Origin: Pseudooceanicola nanhaiensis DSM 18065
GTDB taxonomy: Bacteria > Pseudomonadota > Alphaproteobacteria > Rhodobacterales > Rhodobacteraceae
Assembly: GCF_000688295.1 (NCBI RefSeq)
Contig: NZ_JHZF01000013.1
Coordinates: 434,001-498,000 of the forward strand
DNA length: 64,000 nucleotides
Reading direction: 5' to 3'
Part shown: piece by piece, positions 53,526 through 62,367 of the stretch
Position numbering within the stretch: the first letter of the stretch is position 1
Layout: each line of letters starts with the position of its first letter
Program-made: the position numbers and the translations under genes
Notes under the pieces: model-generated
Database searches by the model: none
Told to the model about the DNA's origin: nothing
Seen by the model: the letters and a program-made list of their open reading frames with translations, nothing else

Positions 53526-55400
53526 TTGTTTCACGTGGAACATTCGTTCGATGTCATCGTGATCGGCGGCGGCCATGCTGGCTGTGACGCCGCACATGCC
53601 GCTGCTCGTATGGGTGCGAAGACGGCGCTCGTGACGCTGAAGATCAGCGGCATTGGTGTGATGTCGTGCAACCCGGCCATCGGTGGGCTTGGAAAAGGGC
53701 ACCTCGTCCGGGAGATCGACGCGCTGGATGGCGTCATGGGGCGCGTCGCCGACAAGGCCGGCATCCAGTTCCGTCTTCTCAACCGCCGGAAGGGGCCGGC
53801 TGTCCAGGGGCCGCGGGCGCAGGCGGATCGTGCGATCTATCGGTCCGAGATGCTTTCGGAAATGCAGCGGCACCAGAATATCCAGATCATCGAGGGCGAG
53901 GTCGTCGATCTTCTGATGGAAAGTGGCGCGGTCAAAGGCGTCAGCCTTGCCGACGGCTCCGAAATTCTTGCTCGCGCCGTGATTCTGACAACGGGAACCT
54001 TTCTGCGTGGCGTCATCCACATCGGTGACGTGTCGCGGCCAGGCGGTCGCATGGGGGACTCCCCGGCAATTCGTCTCGCCGAGCGCATTGACAGCTTCGG
54101 CCTGCCCTTGGGGCGGCTCAAGACAGGCACGCCGCCGCGACTGGACGGGCGCACCATCGATTGGTCCCAGCTGGAAAACCAGCCGGGTGACGATGAGCCC
54201 GTGATGTTTTCCTTCCTGTCCCAACGGCCGAGCGCGCGTCAGGTCTCCTGCGGCATCACGCACACCAACGAACGAACCCACGAGATCATCCGGGACAACC
54301 TTGCGCGATCCGCGATGTACGGCGGGTATATCGACGGGGTCGGCCCGCGCTATTGCCCGTCGATCGAGGACAAGGTCGTGCGGTTCTCCGATAAACCATC
54401 GCACCAGGTGTTCCTCGAACCCGAGGGGCTGGACGATCCCACGATCTACCCGAATGGCATTTCCACTTCGCTTCCCGTCGACGTGCAGGAAGATTATGTC
54501 CGGTCCATCAAGGGCTTGGAGGCCGTTGAAATCCTCCAGCCCGGCTACGCGATCGAGTACGACTATGTCGATCCAAGAGCGCTGGACTTGCGCCTCGGAG
54601 TGAAGGGTATCCCCGGGCTGTTCCTGGCTGGGCAGATCAACGGAACGACCGGATACGAAGAGGCCGCGGCCCAAGGTGTTGTGGCTGGGTTGAACGCCGC
54701 AGCCTTCTCGCGCGATCTGGACGAGATCACCTTCAGCCGGACGGACTCCTACATCGGCGTCATGGTGGATGACCTGACCACGCGCGGCGTCACCGAGCCC
54801 TACCGCATGTTCACGTCGCGCGCCGAGTTTCGCCTGTCGCTCCGAGCGGACAACGCCGATCAGCGTTTGACCGGGAAGGGGTGCGACATCGGATGCGTGG
54901 GCGCGACACGGGCGGAGGCGTTCCAAAGGAAGATGGACGCCCTGGCAGCCGGTCGCGCGATCCTTGAAGACCGGACCTACACGCCTCGCGAGCTTGGCGA
55001 AGCCGGTGTCGCATTGGGGCAGGACGGCAACCGCCGCACCCTGTACCAGGTCCTGGCGTTGCCGGACGTCAATTTTGAGCAGCTGAGTGCCTTGGATGAG
55101 CGGCTGGCGGACCTGGAGAGCGAGGTGGCACTTCAGTTGAAGCGCGATGCGACCTACGCGAACTATATCGAGCGGCAGAAACAGGATGTGATGGCCGTCA
55201 AGCGGGATGAATCCATGGCGATCCCTGCTGATTTCAACTTCGAGGCCGTGGATGGTCTCTCAAATGAAATTCGCGCGAAACTTGGCCGGGCGCGTCCCGG
55301 AAATCTGGCGCAGGCCGCGAAGATTGAGGGGGTGACCCCGGCGGCCCTCACTCTGCTTCTCGCGCGTATCCGCAAGGATACCCGGCGGAAGTCCGCATGA
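53526..55400 (+). CDS. mnmG: tRNA uridine 5-carboxymethylaminomethyl modification enzyme MnmG (GidA)
   Basis: MnmG is the FAD-dependent partner of MnmE. The start is a TTG at 53526 ([19 protein letters not shown]), because FHVEH is encoded by a parS site that often forms the start of this gene in alphaproteobacteria; GTG 53535, with better ribosome-site spacing, is the alternative. Motifs are [18 protein letters not shown] (FAD), [46 protein letters not shown], and the C-terminal NADH/tRNA region. Length 624 is normal. Codons ending in A or T are clearly more common than in neighbours such as addA. Confidence 0.97.
   Translation: MFHVEHSFDVIVIGGGHAGCDAAHAAARMGAKTALVTLKISGIGVMSCNPAIGGLGKGHLVREIDALDGVMGRVADKAGIQFRLLNRRKGPAVQGPRAQADRAIYRSEMLSEMQRHQNIQIIEGEVVDLLMESGAVKGVSLADGSEILARAVILTTGTFLRGVIHIGDVSRPGGRMGDSPAIRLAERIDSFGLPLGRLKTGTPPRLDGRTIDWSQLENQPGDDEPVMFSFLSQRPSARQVSCGITHTNERTHEIIRDNLARSAMYGGYIDGVGPRYCPSIEDKVVRFSDKPSHQVFLEPEGLDDPTIYPNGISTSLPVDVQEDYVRSIKGLEAVEILQPGYAIEYDYVDPRALDLRLGVKGIPGLFLAGQINGTTGYEEAAAQGVVAGLNAAAFSRDLDEITFSRTDSYIGVMVDDLTTRGVTEPYRMFTSRAEFRLSLRADNADQRLTGKGCDIGCVGATRAEAFQRKMDALAAGRAILEDRTYTPRELGEAGVALGQDGNRRTLYQVLALPDVNFEQLSALDERLADLESEVALQLKRDATYANYIERQKQDVMAVKRDESMAIPADFNFEAVDGLSNEIRAKLGRARPGNLAQAAKIEGVTPAALTLLLARIRKDTRRKSA
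53527..53542. other. parS site 1 (in the first codons of mnmG)
   Basis: TGTTTCACGTGGAACA is a perfect 16-base parS palindrome-type site (TGTTnCACGTGnAACA), where ParB loads. It encodes residues 2-6 of MnmG. parA and parB lie 2.5-4 kb to the right. Confidence 0.95.
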
Positions 55401-56008
55401 ACGGCAGTGCGGTGCTCGGCGCCGATGTTCCACGTGAAACAATCGAGCGGCTGGAGGTCTACGCAGAGCTCCTCCGCCGCTGGAACCCGAAGATAAACCT
55501 CGTATCGCCCGCCACCCTCGTCAACCTGTGGACGCGGCATATCACCGATTCCCTCCAACTCAGCGCTCTGGCCAAAGCGGAAGGCCATTGGGTGGACCTC
55601 GGCAGCGGAGGCGGCTTCCCCGGTCTGGTGATCGCGATTGCTAATGCCGATAGAACGGCCAGCACCACCACGCTCGTCGAATCCGATCAGCGGAAGGCGA
55701 CTTTCCTCCGAACGGTCATCCGTGAGACCGGAATTTCTGCCGACGTCATCGGCCGACGGATCGAAACGGTCCAACATCTTTCGGCTGATGTCCTCACCGC
55801 CCGAGCACTCGCGCCGCTCGACATGCTCCTGTCATTCGCAGAACGTCACCGCGCTGTCGACGGCATCTGCCTGTTTCCGAAAGGCGAGACCTGGGCGGAA
55901 GAAGTCGCAGCCGCCGAGGTGAACTGGCGCTTCCGTTACGAGGCCGTGCCGAGTAAAACGAACGCAGCCTCAGTCATCCTCAAGATCGGAGAATTCAGCC
56001 GTGGCTGA
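55397..56008 (+). CDS. rsmG: 16S rRNA (guanine(527)-N7)-methyltransferase RsmG (GidB)
   Basis: RsmG methylates G527 of 16S rRNA; its loss gives low-level streptomycin resistance in several bacteria. The 203-residue protein starts at ATG 55397 inside the mnmG stop and has [30 protein letters not shown], the S-adenosylmethionine loop [17 protein letters not shown], and [17 protein letters not shown]. Residues 10-15 are encoded by the second parS site. It overlaps parA by eight bases. Confidence 0.96.
   Translation: MNGSAVLGADVPRETIERLEVYAELLRRWNPKINLVSPATLVNLWTRHITDSLQLSALAKAEGHWVDLGSGGGFPGLVIAIANADRTASTTTLVESDQRKATFLRTVIRETGISADVIGRRIETVQHLSADVLTARALAPLDMLLSFAERHRAVDGICLFPKGETWAEEVAAAEVNWRFRYEAVPSKTNAASVILKIGEFSRG
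55426..55441. other. parS site 2 (in the first codons of rsmG)
   Basis: TGTTCCACGTGAAACA is the exact reverse complement of the first parS site, so the two sites are identical but inverted, 1.9 kb apart. Only these two were found in the window. Confidence 0.95.
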
Positions 56009-56810
56009 CGTCTTTCGCGCCAGACAACCCAGAATCATCGCTGTCGCTAACCAGAAGGGCGGGGTGGGCAAGACCACGACGACGATCAACCTCGGCGCGG
56101 CGCTGGTGGAACTTGGCTTGCGGGTGCTGCTGGTGGACCTCGACCCGCAGGGCAACGCGTCGACCGGCCTGGGGATCGAGGTCGAAGACCGCACCTACAC
56201 GACCTACGACCTTCTTCTCGGCGATGTCGACCTGCCCGAGATGATCCTGACGACCGAGATCCCGAATTTCCACATCATCCCGGCCACCGTCGATCTGAGC
56301 TCGGCCGATCTGGAGCTGATGTCGAACGAAAAACGCAGCTTCCTGCTGCATGATGCACTCCGGCAGCCCGCAATCGAGGGGCTCGATTACGATTACATCC
56401 TGATCGACTGCCCGCCTTCGCTGTCGCTGCTGACCGTCAACGCGATGGTCGCGGCGAATTCCGTGCTGGTGCCTCTGCAGAGCGAGTTCTTCGCCCTTGA
56501 AGGGTTGTCGCAGCTCATCTCGACCGTGCGCGAAGTCCGGCAGACGGCGAATCCCGAGTTGCGCGTGGAAGGTGTTGTGTTGACCATGCATGACTCACGC
56601 AACAACTTGACGCACCAGGTTGAACAGGATGCGCGCGACAATCTTGGAGACATGGTGTTCCGGACGGTGATCCCGCGCAATGTGCGCATCAGCGAGGCGC
56701 CATCCTATGCGATGCCGGTGCTCGATTATGACACGACGTCCCGCGGCGCGATCGCCTACCGGGAGCTGGCCAAGGAAATTCTGGATCGCCACGCAGCGAC
56801 CAATGCGTGA
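56001..56810 (+). CDS. parA: Chromosome partitioning ATPase ParA (Soj)
   Basis: ParA is a Walker-type ATPase that moves ParB-parS complexes along the nucleoid. The GTG start at 56001 lies inside the rsmG end. The 269-residue protein has the deviant Walker A motif KGGVGKTTTTINL, the VDLDPQGNAST motif, YILIDCPPSLSLLTVNAM and VPLQSEFFALEGL. It ends ten bases before parB. Confidence 0.98.
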   Translation: MADVFRARQPRIIAVANQKGGVGKTTTTINLGAALVELGLRVLLVDLDPQGNASTGLGIEVEDRTYTTYDLLLGDVDLPEMILTTEIPNFHIIPATVDLSSADLELMSNEKRSFLLHDALRQPAIEGLDYDYILIDCPPSLSLLTVNAMVAANSVLVPLQSEFFALEGLSQLISTVREVRQTANPELRVEGVVLTMHDSRNNLTHQVEQDARDNLGDMVFRTVIPRNVRISEAPSYAMPVLDYDTTSRGAIAYRELAKEILDRHAATNA

Positions 56811-56820
56811 GGAGGGGACG

Positions 56821-57714
56821 ATGAACGACAGGAAGAAACCGCGCGGGCTCGGCCGGGGGCTCTCTGCCCTGATGGCGGATGTGCAGCCTGAAGCCGGGGC
56901 CACCACGCCGGCGGCGCCGCGGGCCTATGACATGACGCTCCCGATCGAGGTGATTGCCGCGAACCCGGAGCAGCCGCGCCGTCGCTTCACGCAGGAGCAG
57001 CTGGACGAGTTGACGGCCTCGATCCGCGAGAAGGGCATCATCCAGCCGCTGATCGTGCGGCGGAAGGTGAACGGCACCGCTGAATACGAGATCGTCGCCG
57101 GCGAACGGCGCTGGCGTGCGGCGCAGGCGGCGCAGCTGCACGAGGTGCCGGTGATCCTGCGGGATTTCGACGACACCGAAGTGCTCGAGATCGCGATCAT
57201 CGAGAACATCCAGCGGGCGGACCTGAACCCGGTGGAGGAAGCCGCGGGCTATCGGCAGCTGATGGAGAAGTTCGGACACACGCAGGAGAAAATGGCCGAG
57301 GCGCTTGGCAAGAGCCGGTCGCATATCGCGAATCTGCTGCGGCTGCTGAACCTTCCGGCCGAAGTTCGGGATCTCCTCGAGGAAGGCAAGCTCAGCATGG
57401 GCCATGCCCGCGCGTTGATCACCGCCGAGGATCCGGTTGCCATCGCGCGGCGGGTCGTGCGCGACGGGCTCTCGGTGCGCCAGACCGAGAAGCTGGCGAA
57501 GGGCGTTGAGGAAGCGGCGCCGAAGCCCGCACCGCGCCAGGTCGTCGAGAAGGACGCCGACACCAAGGCGCTGGAAGCCGACCTTTCCGCCGCGACCGGG
57601 CTGAAGGTTCAGGTGGACCACAAGCCGGGTGGCGAGGCCGGGGTGGTCACCATCCGCTACGACGGTTTCGACGGGCTGGATGCGATCTGTCGTCTGCTCA
57701 ACGGGGGCCGCTAG
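56821..57714 (+). CDS. parB: Chromosome partitioning protein ParB (Spo0J)
   Basis: ParB is a CTP-dependent clamp loaded at parS that recruits ParA and SMC. From ATG 56821, with GAGGAGGGG before it, it has 297 residues: N-terminal GLGRGLSALMAD that contacts ParA, the CTP-binding ENIQRADLNPVEEA and GERRWRAAQAAQ motifs, the helix-turn-helix GHTQEKMAEALGKSRSHIAN and a C-terminal dimerisation region. Its 3' end overlaps the convergent DUF454 gene by 17 bases. Confidence 0.98.
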   Translation: MNDRKKPRGLGRGLSALMADVQPEAGATTPAAPRAYDMTLPIEVIAANPEQPRRRFTQEQLDELTASIREKGIIQPLIVRRKVNGTAEYEIVAGERRWRAAQAAQLHEVPVILRDFDDTEVLEIAIIENIQRADLNPVEEAAGYRQLMEKFGHTQEKMAEALGKSRSHIANLLRLLNLPAEVRDLLEEGKLSMGHARALITAEDPVAIARRVVRDGLSVRQTEKLAKGVEEAAPKPAPRQVVEKDADTKALEADLSAATGLKVQVDHKPGGEAGVVTIRYDGFDGLDAICRLLNGGR

Positions 57715-58057
57715 GCCGGGTCCAGATGAAGAGCATCACGCAGGACAGCGTCGCGCCCTGGATGATCAGCAGGGCGGGGCGCAACCCCGCGAGGATCGAA
57801 ATCATGTAGACCCCTGCGACCGAGAGCGTGGCCAGCCGCTTCGCACGCAGCGAAATCGCGCCGTGACGGTTCCAGTCCTCGATGGGGGGGCCGAGTTTTT
57901 CGTGATTTATCAACCAGTTATGCAGATTCTCCGAGCTTCTGGCGAAGCAGAAGGCTGCCAGAAGCAGGAATGGCACGGTCGGCAGCAGCGGCAGCACGAT
58001 CCCGATCGCGCCAAGGGCGACGGCGAGGCAGCCCGCACCGGCCCAGAGCCAGCGCAT
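57698..58057 (-). CDS. DUF454 (YbaN-like) inner-membrane protein
   Basis: From ATG 58057 the protein has 119 residues with two or three membrane segments. The start LWAGAGCLAVALGAIGIVLP followed by LLPTVPFLLLAAFCFARSS is the YbaN/DUF454 signature. The function is unknown. Its ATG overlaps the hemW stop by one base (TGATG), so it is translationally coupled to hemW, and a role near haem metabolism is possible but unproven. Confidence 0.88.
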   Translation of the reverse strand: MRWLWAGAGCLAVALGAIGIVLPLLPTVPFLLLAAFCFARSSENLHNWLINHEKLGPPIEDWNRHGAISLRAKRLATLSVAGVYMISILAGLRPALLIIQGATLSCVMLFIWTRPSGPR

Positions 58058-59232
58058 CAATCGTCCCGCATCAGCTCGGCCAGAACCGAGTTCAGCACCA
58101 TCCGCCCCTCGGGCGTGGCGCAAATACGGTTGGCCGCGCGGCTGATCATCCCGATTTCCTCCATCATCGCGATCCGTTTGGGGTTCAGCTCATGCCCGGC
58201 AAGGCTTGAGAAACGGTTGAGGTCGATCCCCTCGCTGAGACGTAGCCCGAAAAGCAGGAATTCCTCGGCCATATCTTCCCGGGTGAGGCTTTCGCGCAGA
58301 TCGGGCCTGCCGTTCTCCACCGCGTCAAGCCACGCCCCCGGCATCCGCGGCGACTCGGTCGCGACACGCGTGCCGCCCAGTGTCACCCGGCCATGCGCGC
58401 CGGGTCCGATCCCGAGGTAATCGCCGTAGCGCCAGTAGACGAGGTTGTGCCGCGATTCCGCGCCGGGCCGGGCGAGGTTCGAGACCTCGTAGGCGGAAAA
58501 TCCCGCCGCTGCGGCCATCTCCTGCGTCAGGGCGTAAAGCTCGGCGGAGAGCTCGTCGGAGGGAAGCCCGCGCAGGCCGCCATGCCGGAAGCGTTCGCCA
58601 AAGGCGGTGCCGTCTTCGATGGTCAGTTGATAGAGCGAGATGTGATCGACGGCCAGCGCCAGCGCGCGACCCAGTTCGGCGCGCCAATCCTCGAGCGACT
58701 GGTCCTGCCGGGCGTAGATCAGATCGAAACTGACCCGGTCGAAGGTCTCGCGCGCCATGTCGAAAGCGGCGAGCGCCTGATCGAGGTCGTGCAGACGTCC
58801 GAGCCGTTTGAGGTCGCGATCGTTCAGCGCCTGGACGCCGAGCGAGAGCCGATTGACCCCGGCGCGCGCGAAGTCGCGGAACTTCTGCGCCTCGGACGAG
58901 GTCGGGTTGGCTTCGAGCGTGATCTCGACATCATTGGCGAAAGGCCAGCGGGCGCGGAGCCGGTCGATGATCGCCTCGACCAGCGCGGGGGGCATCAGCG
59001 ACGGGGTGCCGCCGCCGAAGAAGACCGACCTCACCACGCGGTCGGGCGCCATCTCCGCGTGGCGGTCGATCTCGGCCAGAAAGGCGCGTTGCCAGCGGTC
59101 GTGGTCGACCGCGGCGACGACGTGGGAATTGAAGTCGCAATAGGGGCATTTCGCCTGGCAGAAGGGCCAGTGCAGGTAGATGCCGAACCCGCCGGCGCGC
59201 CAGTCCTCGGAGATGTCAGGCGAAGCAGCCAT
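58057..59232 (-). CDS. hemW: Radical SAM family haem chaperone HemW
   Basis: HemW binds haem and passes it to apoproteins; it was long misnamed as an oxygen-independent coproporphyrinogen oxidase. The 391-residue protein has the radical-SAM cluster motif [13 protein letters not shown], which lacks the extra cysteine of true HemN, then [19 protein letters not shown] and [11 protein letters not shown]. The C-terminal HemW domain (about 295-391) follows. It overlaps rdgB by 17 bases; rph-rdgB-hemW-DUF454 forms one leftward operon. Confidence 0.95.
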   Translation of the reverse strand: MAASPDISEDWRAGGFGIYLHWPFCQAKCPYCDFNSHVVAAVDHDRWQRAFLAEIDRHAEMAPDRVVRSVFFGGGTPSLMPPALVEAIIDRLRARWPFANDVEITLEANPTSSEAQKFRDFARAGVNRLSLGVQALNDRDLKRLGRLHDLDQALAAFDMARETFDRVSFDLIYARQDQSLEDWRAELGRALALAVDHISLYQLTIEDGTAFGERFRHGGLRGLPSDELSAELYALTQEMAAAAGFSAYEVSNLARPGAESRHNLVYWRYGDYLGIGPGAHGRVTLGGTRVATESPRMPGAWLDAVENGRPDLRESLTREDMAEEFLLFGLRLSEGIDLNRFSSLAGHELNPKRIAMMEEIGMISRAANRICATPEGRMVLNSVLAELMRDD

Positions 59233-59824
59233 CGACCAGCTTGCGGAACGCCTCGGCCCGGTGGCTCATCCCGTGCTTCTTCGCGGGGTCCATCTCACCG
59301 AAGGTTTCGGTTTCTCCGTCCGGCAGGAAAACAGGGTCGAATCCGAAGCCATTGGCCCCGCGCATCGGCCAGACGACCTGACCCTGAACCTGGCCGACGA
59401 AGACCTCGTCATGCCCGTCGGGCCAGGCCAGACAGAGCGTGCTGTTGAAGGACGCGCGGCGCGGCGCGGGGGCGTTGATCTCTTCGAGCCTGGTCCAGAG
59501 CTTCTCCATCGCCATGACGAAGTCGCGACCCTGGGGCGTCTCGGCCCAGTCGGCGGTGTAGACGCCGGGCGCGCCGTCGAGCGCGTCGACCATGATGCCG
59601 CTGTCATCCGACAGCGCCGGCAATCCGGTCGCCTTCGCGGCGTAATGGGCCTTGATCCGGGCATTGCCCGCGAAGGTGTTTTCGGTCTCCTCGGGCTCGT
59701 CGAGCCCATGGTCGGCGGCAGACGAGACCTCGATGCCGAAGGGCGCGAGAAGATCGGCGATCTCCCGCAGCTTGCCCTTGTTGTGACTGGCGAGGACCAG
59801 CGTCTGCCCGTCGAACCTACGCAC
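59216..59824 (-). CDS. rdgB: XTP/dITP diphosphatase (RdgB/HAM1)
   Basis: RdgB removes dITP, XTP and related mutagenic nucleotides from the pool. The start is a GTG at 59824 overlapping the rph end. The 202-residue protein has [55 protein letters not shown], and late [13 protein letters not shown] and AEAFRKL. Length and motifs are typical. Confidence 0.96.
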   Translation of the reverse strand: MRRFDGQTLVLASHNKGKLREIADLLAPFGIEVSSAADHGLDEPEETENTFAGNARIKAHYAAKATGLPALSDDSGIMVDALDGAPGVYTADWAETPQGRDFVMAMEKLWTRLEEINAPAPRRASFNSTLCLAWPDGHDEVFVGQVQGQVVWPMRGANGFGFDPVFLPDGETETFGEMDPAKKHGMSHRAEAFRKLVDGCFA

Positions 59825-60533
59825 CGGTCGCGGCCTTCTGCGCGGCGACCAGTTCCGAGACGCCCTTTTCGGCGAGGTCGAGCAGCTTGTTCATCTCGTC
59901 GCGGGAATAGGTCGCGCCCTCGGCCGACATCTGCACTTCGATCAGGCGGCCCGAGCCGGTCATGATGAAGTTGCCGTCGACACCCGCCTCGCTGTCCTCG
60001 GGGTAATCGAGGTCGAGCACCGGCTGGCCCGCGTAAATGCCGCAGGAGACAGCCGCCACCGGATCGACCAGGGGGTCGGTCACCACGTCGCCGGTCTTCA
60101 TCAGCTTGTTGACCGCCAGCCGCAGCGCGACCCAGCCCCCGGTGATCGAGGCGCAGCGCGTTCCGCCGTCGGCCTGGATCACATCGCAATCGACGGTGAT
60201 CTGGCGCTCGCCAAGCGCGTTCCGATCCACGCCGGCGCGCAGTGCGCGACCGATAAGCCTTTGAATTTCCACGGTTCTTCCGCCCTGCTTGCCGGCAGAC
60301 GCCTCGCGCCGCATCCGCGAGGTGGTGGAGCGCGGCAGCATCCCGTATTCCGCCGTGACCCAGCCCTGGCCGGAGCCTTTGATGAAGGGCGGCACCCGTT
60401 CCTCGATCGTCGCGGTGCACAGCACGTGGGTGTCGCCGATGCGGATCATGCAGGACCCTTCCGCGTGCTTCGTGATCCCGGTTTCGATTGAAACCTGGCG
60501 CATTTCGCTTAGATCTCGTCCTGACGGTCGCAT
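59817..60533 (-). CDS. rph: Ribonuclease PH
   Basis: RNase PH trims tRNA 3' ends by phosphorolysis. From ATG 60533, with AGGAGG before it, the protein has 238 residues: [70 protein letters not shown] and [16 protein letters not shown]. The frame upstream to 60566 is not used. It is divergent from hrcA. Confidence 0.97.
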   Translation of the reverse strand: MRPSGRDLSEMRQVSIETGITKHAEGSCMIRIGDTHVLCTATIEERVPPFIKGSGQGWVTAEYGMLPRSTTSRMRREASAGKQGGRTVEIQRLIGRALRAGVDRNALGERQITVDCDVIQADGGTRCASITGGWVALRLAVNKLMKTGDVVTDPLVDPVAAVSCGIYAGQPVLDLDYPEDSEAGVDGNFIMTGSGRLIEVQMSAEGATYSRDEMNKLLDLAEKGVSELVAAQKAATGA

Positions 60534-60591
60534 GTCGGTCCTCCTGATATGCAATCGGGATGACACTCCGAAGAAGTGAAGGCAAGCCCGA

Positions 60592-60620
60592 TTGACCTTT
60601 GGCAGGGGGGCTCTTTAATG
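60592..60620 (+). promoter_or_regulatory. hrcA-grpE promoter
   Basis: TTGACC (60592-60597) and TTAATG (60615-60620) are separated by 17 bases and lie 35 bases before the hrcA start. No CIRCE repeat (TTAGCACTC-N9-GAGTGCTAA) is present, so HrcA does not appear to control its own gene here. Confidence 0.5.
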
Positions 60621-60654
60621 GACCGCCAGACTAGGGCAAGGGTCCGGACCGCAG

Positions 60655-61722
60655 ATGACTGAGCAGAGCTCGATCCTCGACGATCTCAATGACCGCTCCC
60701 GCGAAGTGTTCCGGCGGGTTGTCGAAGGCTACCTGGAGAGCGGGGAGCCCGTGGGCTCGCGCACGCTCACCCGCCTGATGAGCGAGAAGGTCAGCGCCGC
60801 GACGATCCGCAACGTGATGCAGGACCTCGAATTTCTCGGCCTGCTGAATTCGCCGCATGTCTCGGCCGGGCGGATCCCGACTCAGCAGGGGCTGCGGATG
60901 TTCGTGGACGGGCTGCTCGAGGTGCGCGACCTCGAGGCGAACGACCGCGAGATGATCGACGCCACGGTCGCCGGGTCGGGCGACGTGACCGGCATGCTCG
61001 ACCGGATCGGCGCGGCGCTGTCGGGCGCGACGCGGGGCGCCTCGCTGGTGCTGGCCCCGAAGCACGAGGCGCCGATCAAGCATATCGAATTCGTCGGGCT
61101 GGGCCATGACCGCGCGCTGGTCGTGCTGGTCTTTGCCGACGGCCGGGTCGAGAACCGGATCTTCACGCCGCCGCCCGGCCAGACGCCCTCGTCGATGCGG
61201 GAGGCCGCGAATTTCCTGAACGCGCTGATCGAGGGCAAGACGATCTCGGACCTGCGCGGCGTCATCCAGCGCGAGATCGCCGCGCGACGTCAGGAGATCG
61301 ACGTCCTGGCCCGCGCGATGGTCGAGGACGGGCTCGCCGTCTGGACCGACACCGGCGACCGGCACGAGCGGCTGATCGTGCGGGGAAGGGCGAATCTCCT
61401 CGGTGGAGAGACGCCGCAGGAAGACCTCGACCGCATCCGGGAGCTCTTCGACGACCTCGAACGCAAGCGCGACATCGCCGAATTCCTCGAACTCACGGAA
61501 GCGGGAGAGGGTGTGAGGATTTTCATCGGGTCGGAGAACAAACTTTTCTCACTTTCGGGTTCCTCTCTGGTGGTTTCTCCTTATATGAACGCGGATCGAA
61601 AAATCATCGGCGCGGTCGGGGTCATCGGGCCCACACGTCTGAACTACGGACGGATCGTGCCGATCGTGGACTATACAGCGCAGCTGGTCGGGCGCGTGAT
61701 CTCTGACCGGAGCGAGAGGTGA
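60655..61722 (+). CDS. hrcA: Heat-inducible transcription repressor HrcA
   Basis: HrcA represses groESL-type operons by binding the CIRCE element; GroEL keeps it active. The 355-residue protein starts at ATG 60655 and has the N-terminal winged helix (LNDRSREVFRRVVEGYLESG, VGSRTLTRLMSEKVSAATIR, LNSPHVSAGRIPTQQGLRMF) and the C-terminal GAF-like domain ending GPTRLNYGRIVPIVDYTA. grpE follows after three bases. Confidence 0.97.
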   Translation: MTEQSSILDDLNDRSREVFRRVVEGYLESGEPVGSRTLTRLMSEKVSAATIRNVMQDLEFLGLLNSPHVSAGRIPTQQGLRMFVDGLLEVRDLEANDREMIDATVAGSGDVTGMLDRIGAALSGATRGASLVLAPKHEAPIKHIEFVGLGHDRALVVLVFADGRVENRIFTPPPGQTPSSMREAANFLNALIEGKTISDLRGVIQREIAARRQEIDVLARAMVEDGLAVWTDTGDRHERLIVRGRANLLGGETPQEDLDRIRELFDDLERKRDIAEFLELTEAGEGVRIFIGSENKLFSLSGSSLVVSPYMNADRKIIGAVGVIGPTRLNYGRIVPIVDYTAQLVGRVISDRSER

Positions 61723-61725
61723 AGA

Positions 61726-62289
61726 ATGGCTGAGCCGAAAGAGAACGATTTCCTCGACGATATCGAAGCCGCCGAGGAAGAGATCTATGGCGAAGACGCG
61801 GAACCGGATGCGGCCGCGATCGAACAGGACGAGCTGGACGCGCTGCGCGCCGAACGCGACCAGCTGAAGGATCGTTTCATGCGGGCGCTGGCGGATGCCG
61901 AGAATTCCCGCAAGCGCGCCGACAAGGACCGCCGCGAGGCGGAGAATTACGGCGGCTCGAAACTCGCCCGCGACATGCTGCCGGTCTATGACAACATGAA
62001 GCGCGCGGTCGAGGCGGCCGGTGACGTCGGCGAGGAGAACGCGGCGCTGATCGAGGGCATCCAGCTGACGATGCGGGAGCTTCTGAACGTCTTCCGCAAG
62101 CACGGAATCGAGCCGATTTCGCCGGAAGTCGGCGAGAAGTTCGATCCGAAGGTGCACCAGGCGATGTTCGAGGCGCCGGTGCCGGAGACCAGGGCGGGCG
62201 ACATCATCCAGGTCGCCGCCGAGGGCTTCATGCTGCACGACCGCCTGCTGCGGCCGGCGCAGGTCGGCGTCTCGTCCAACCCGGGGTAA
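61726..62289 (+). CDS. grpE: Nucleotide exchange factor GrpE
   Basis: GrpE releases ADP from DnaK. The 187-residue protein starts at ATG 61726 and has an acidic N-terminal tail, a long coiled coil (DELDALRAERDQLKDRFMRA), then RDMLPVYDNMKRAVEA and the beta domain GEKFDPKVHQAMFEAPVPET, AEGFMLHDRLLRPAQVGVS. The stop is followed by stable hairpins. Confidence 0.97.
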   Translation: MAEPKENDFLDDIEAAEEEIYGEDAEPDAAAIEQDELDALRAERDQLKDRFMRALADAENSRKRADKDRREAENYGGSKLARDMLPVYDNMKRAVEAAGDVGEENAALIEGIQLTMRELLNVFRKHGIEPISPEVGEKFDPKVHQAMFEAPVPETRAGDIIQVAAEGFMLHDRLLRPAQVGVSSNPG

Positions 62290-62290
62290 G

Positions 62291-62353
62291 GGGGGCTCTG
62301 CCCCCGTCGGGCCTCCGGCCCGACTCCCCCGGAGTATTTCCGGAAAGATGAAG
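62291..62353. repeat. Hairpin-rich extragenic element between grpE and mutS
   Basis: Two adjacent stems are seen: GGGGGC/GCCCCC (62291-62305) and GTCGGGCC/GGCCCGAC (62306-62324), followed by CCCCCGGAGTATTTCCGGAA and AGATGAAG. This combination looks like a repeated extragenic palindrome family I associate with Rhodobacteraceae genomes. Only one copy is in the window, so repetition is not shown here. It may end transcription from both convergent genes. Confidence 0.5.
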
Positions 62354-62367
62354 TGGGGGCGTTTCGC

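Noticed and set aside
60534-60654. CIRCE element before hrcA
   Set aside because: No TTAGCACTC/GAGTGCTAA inverted repeat is present.
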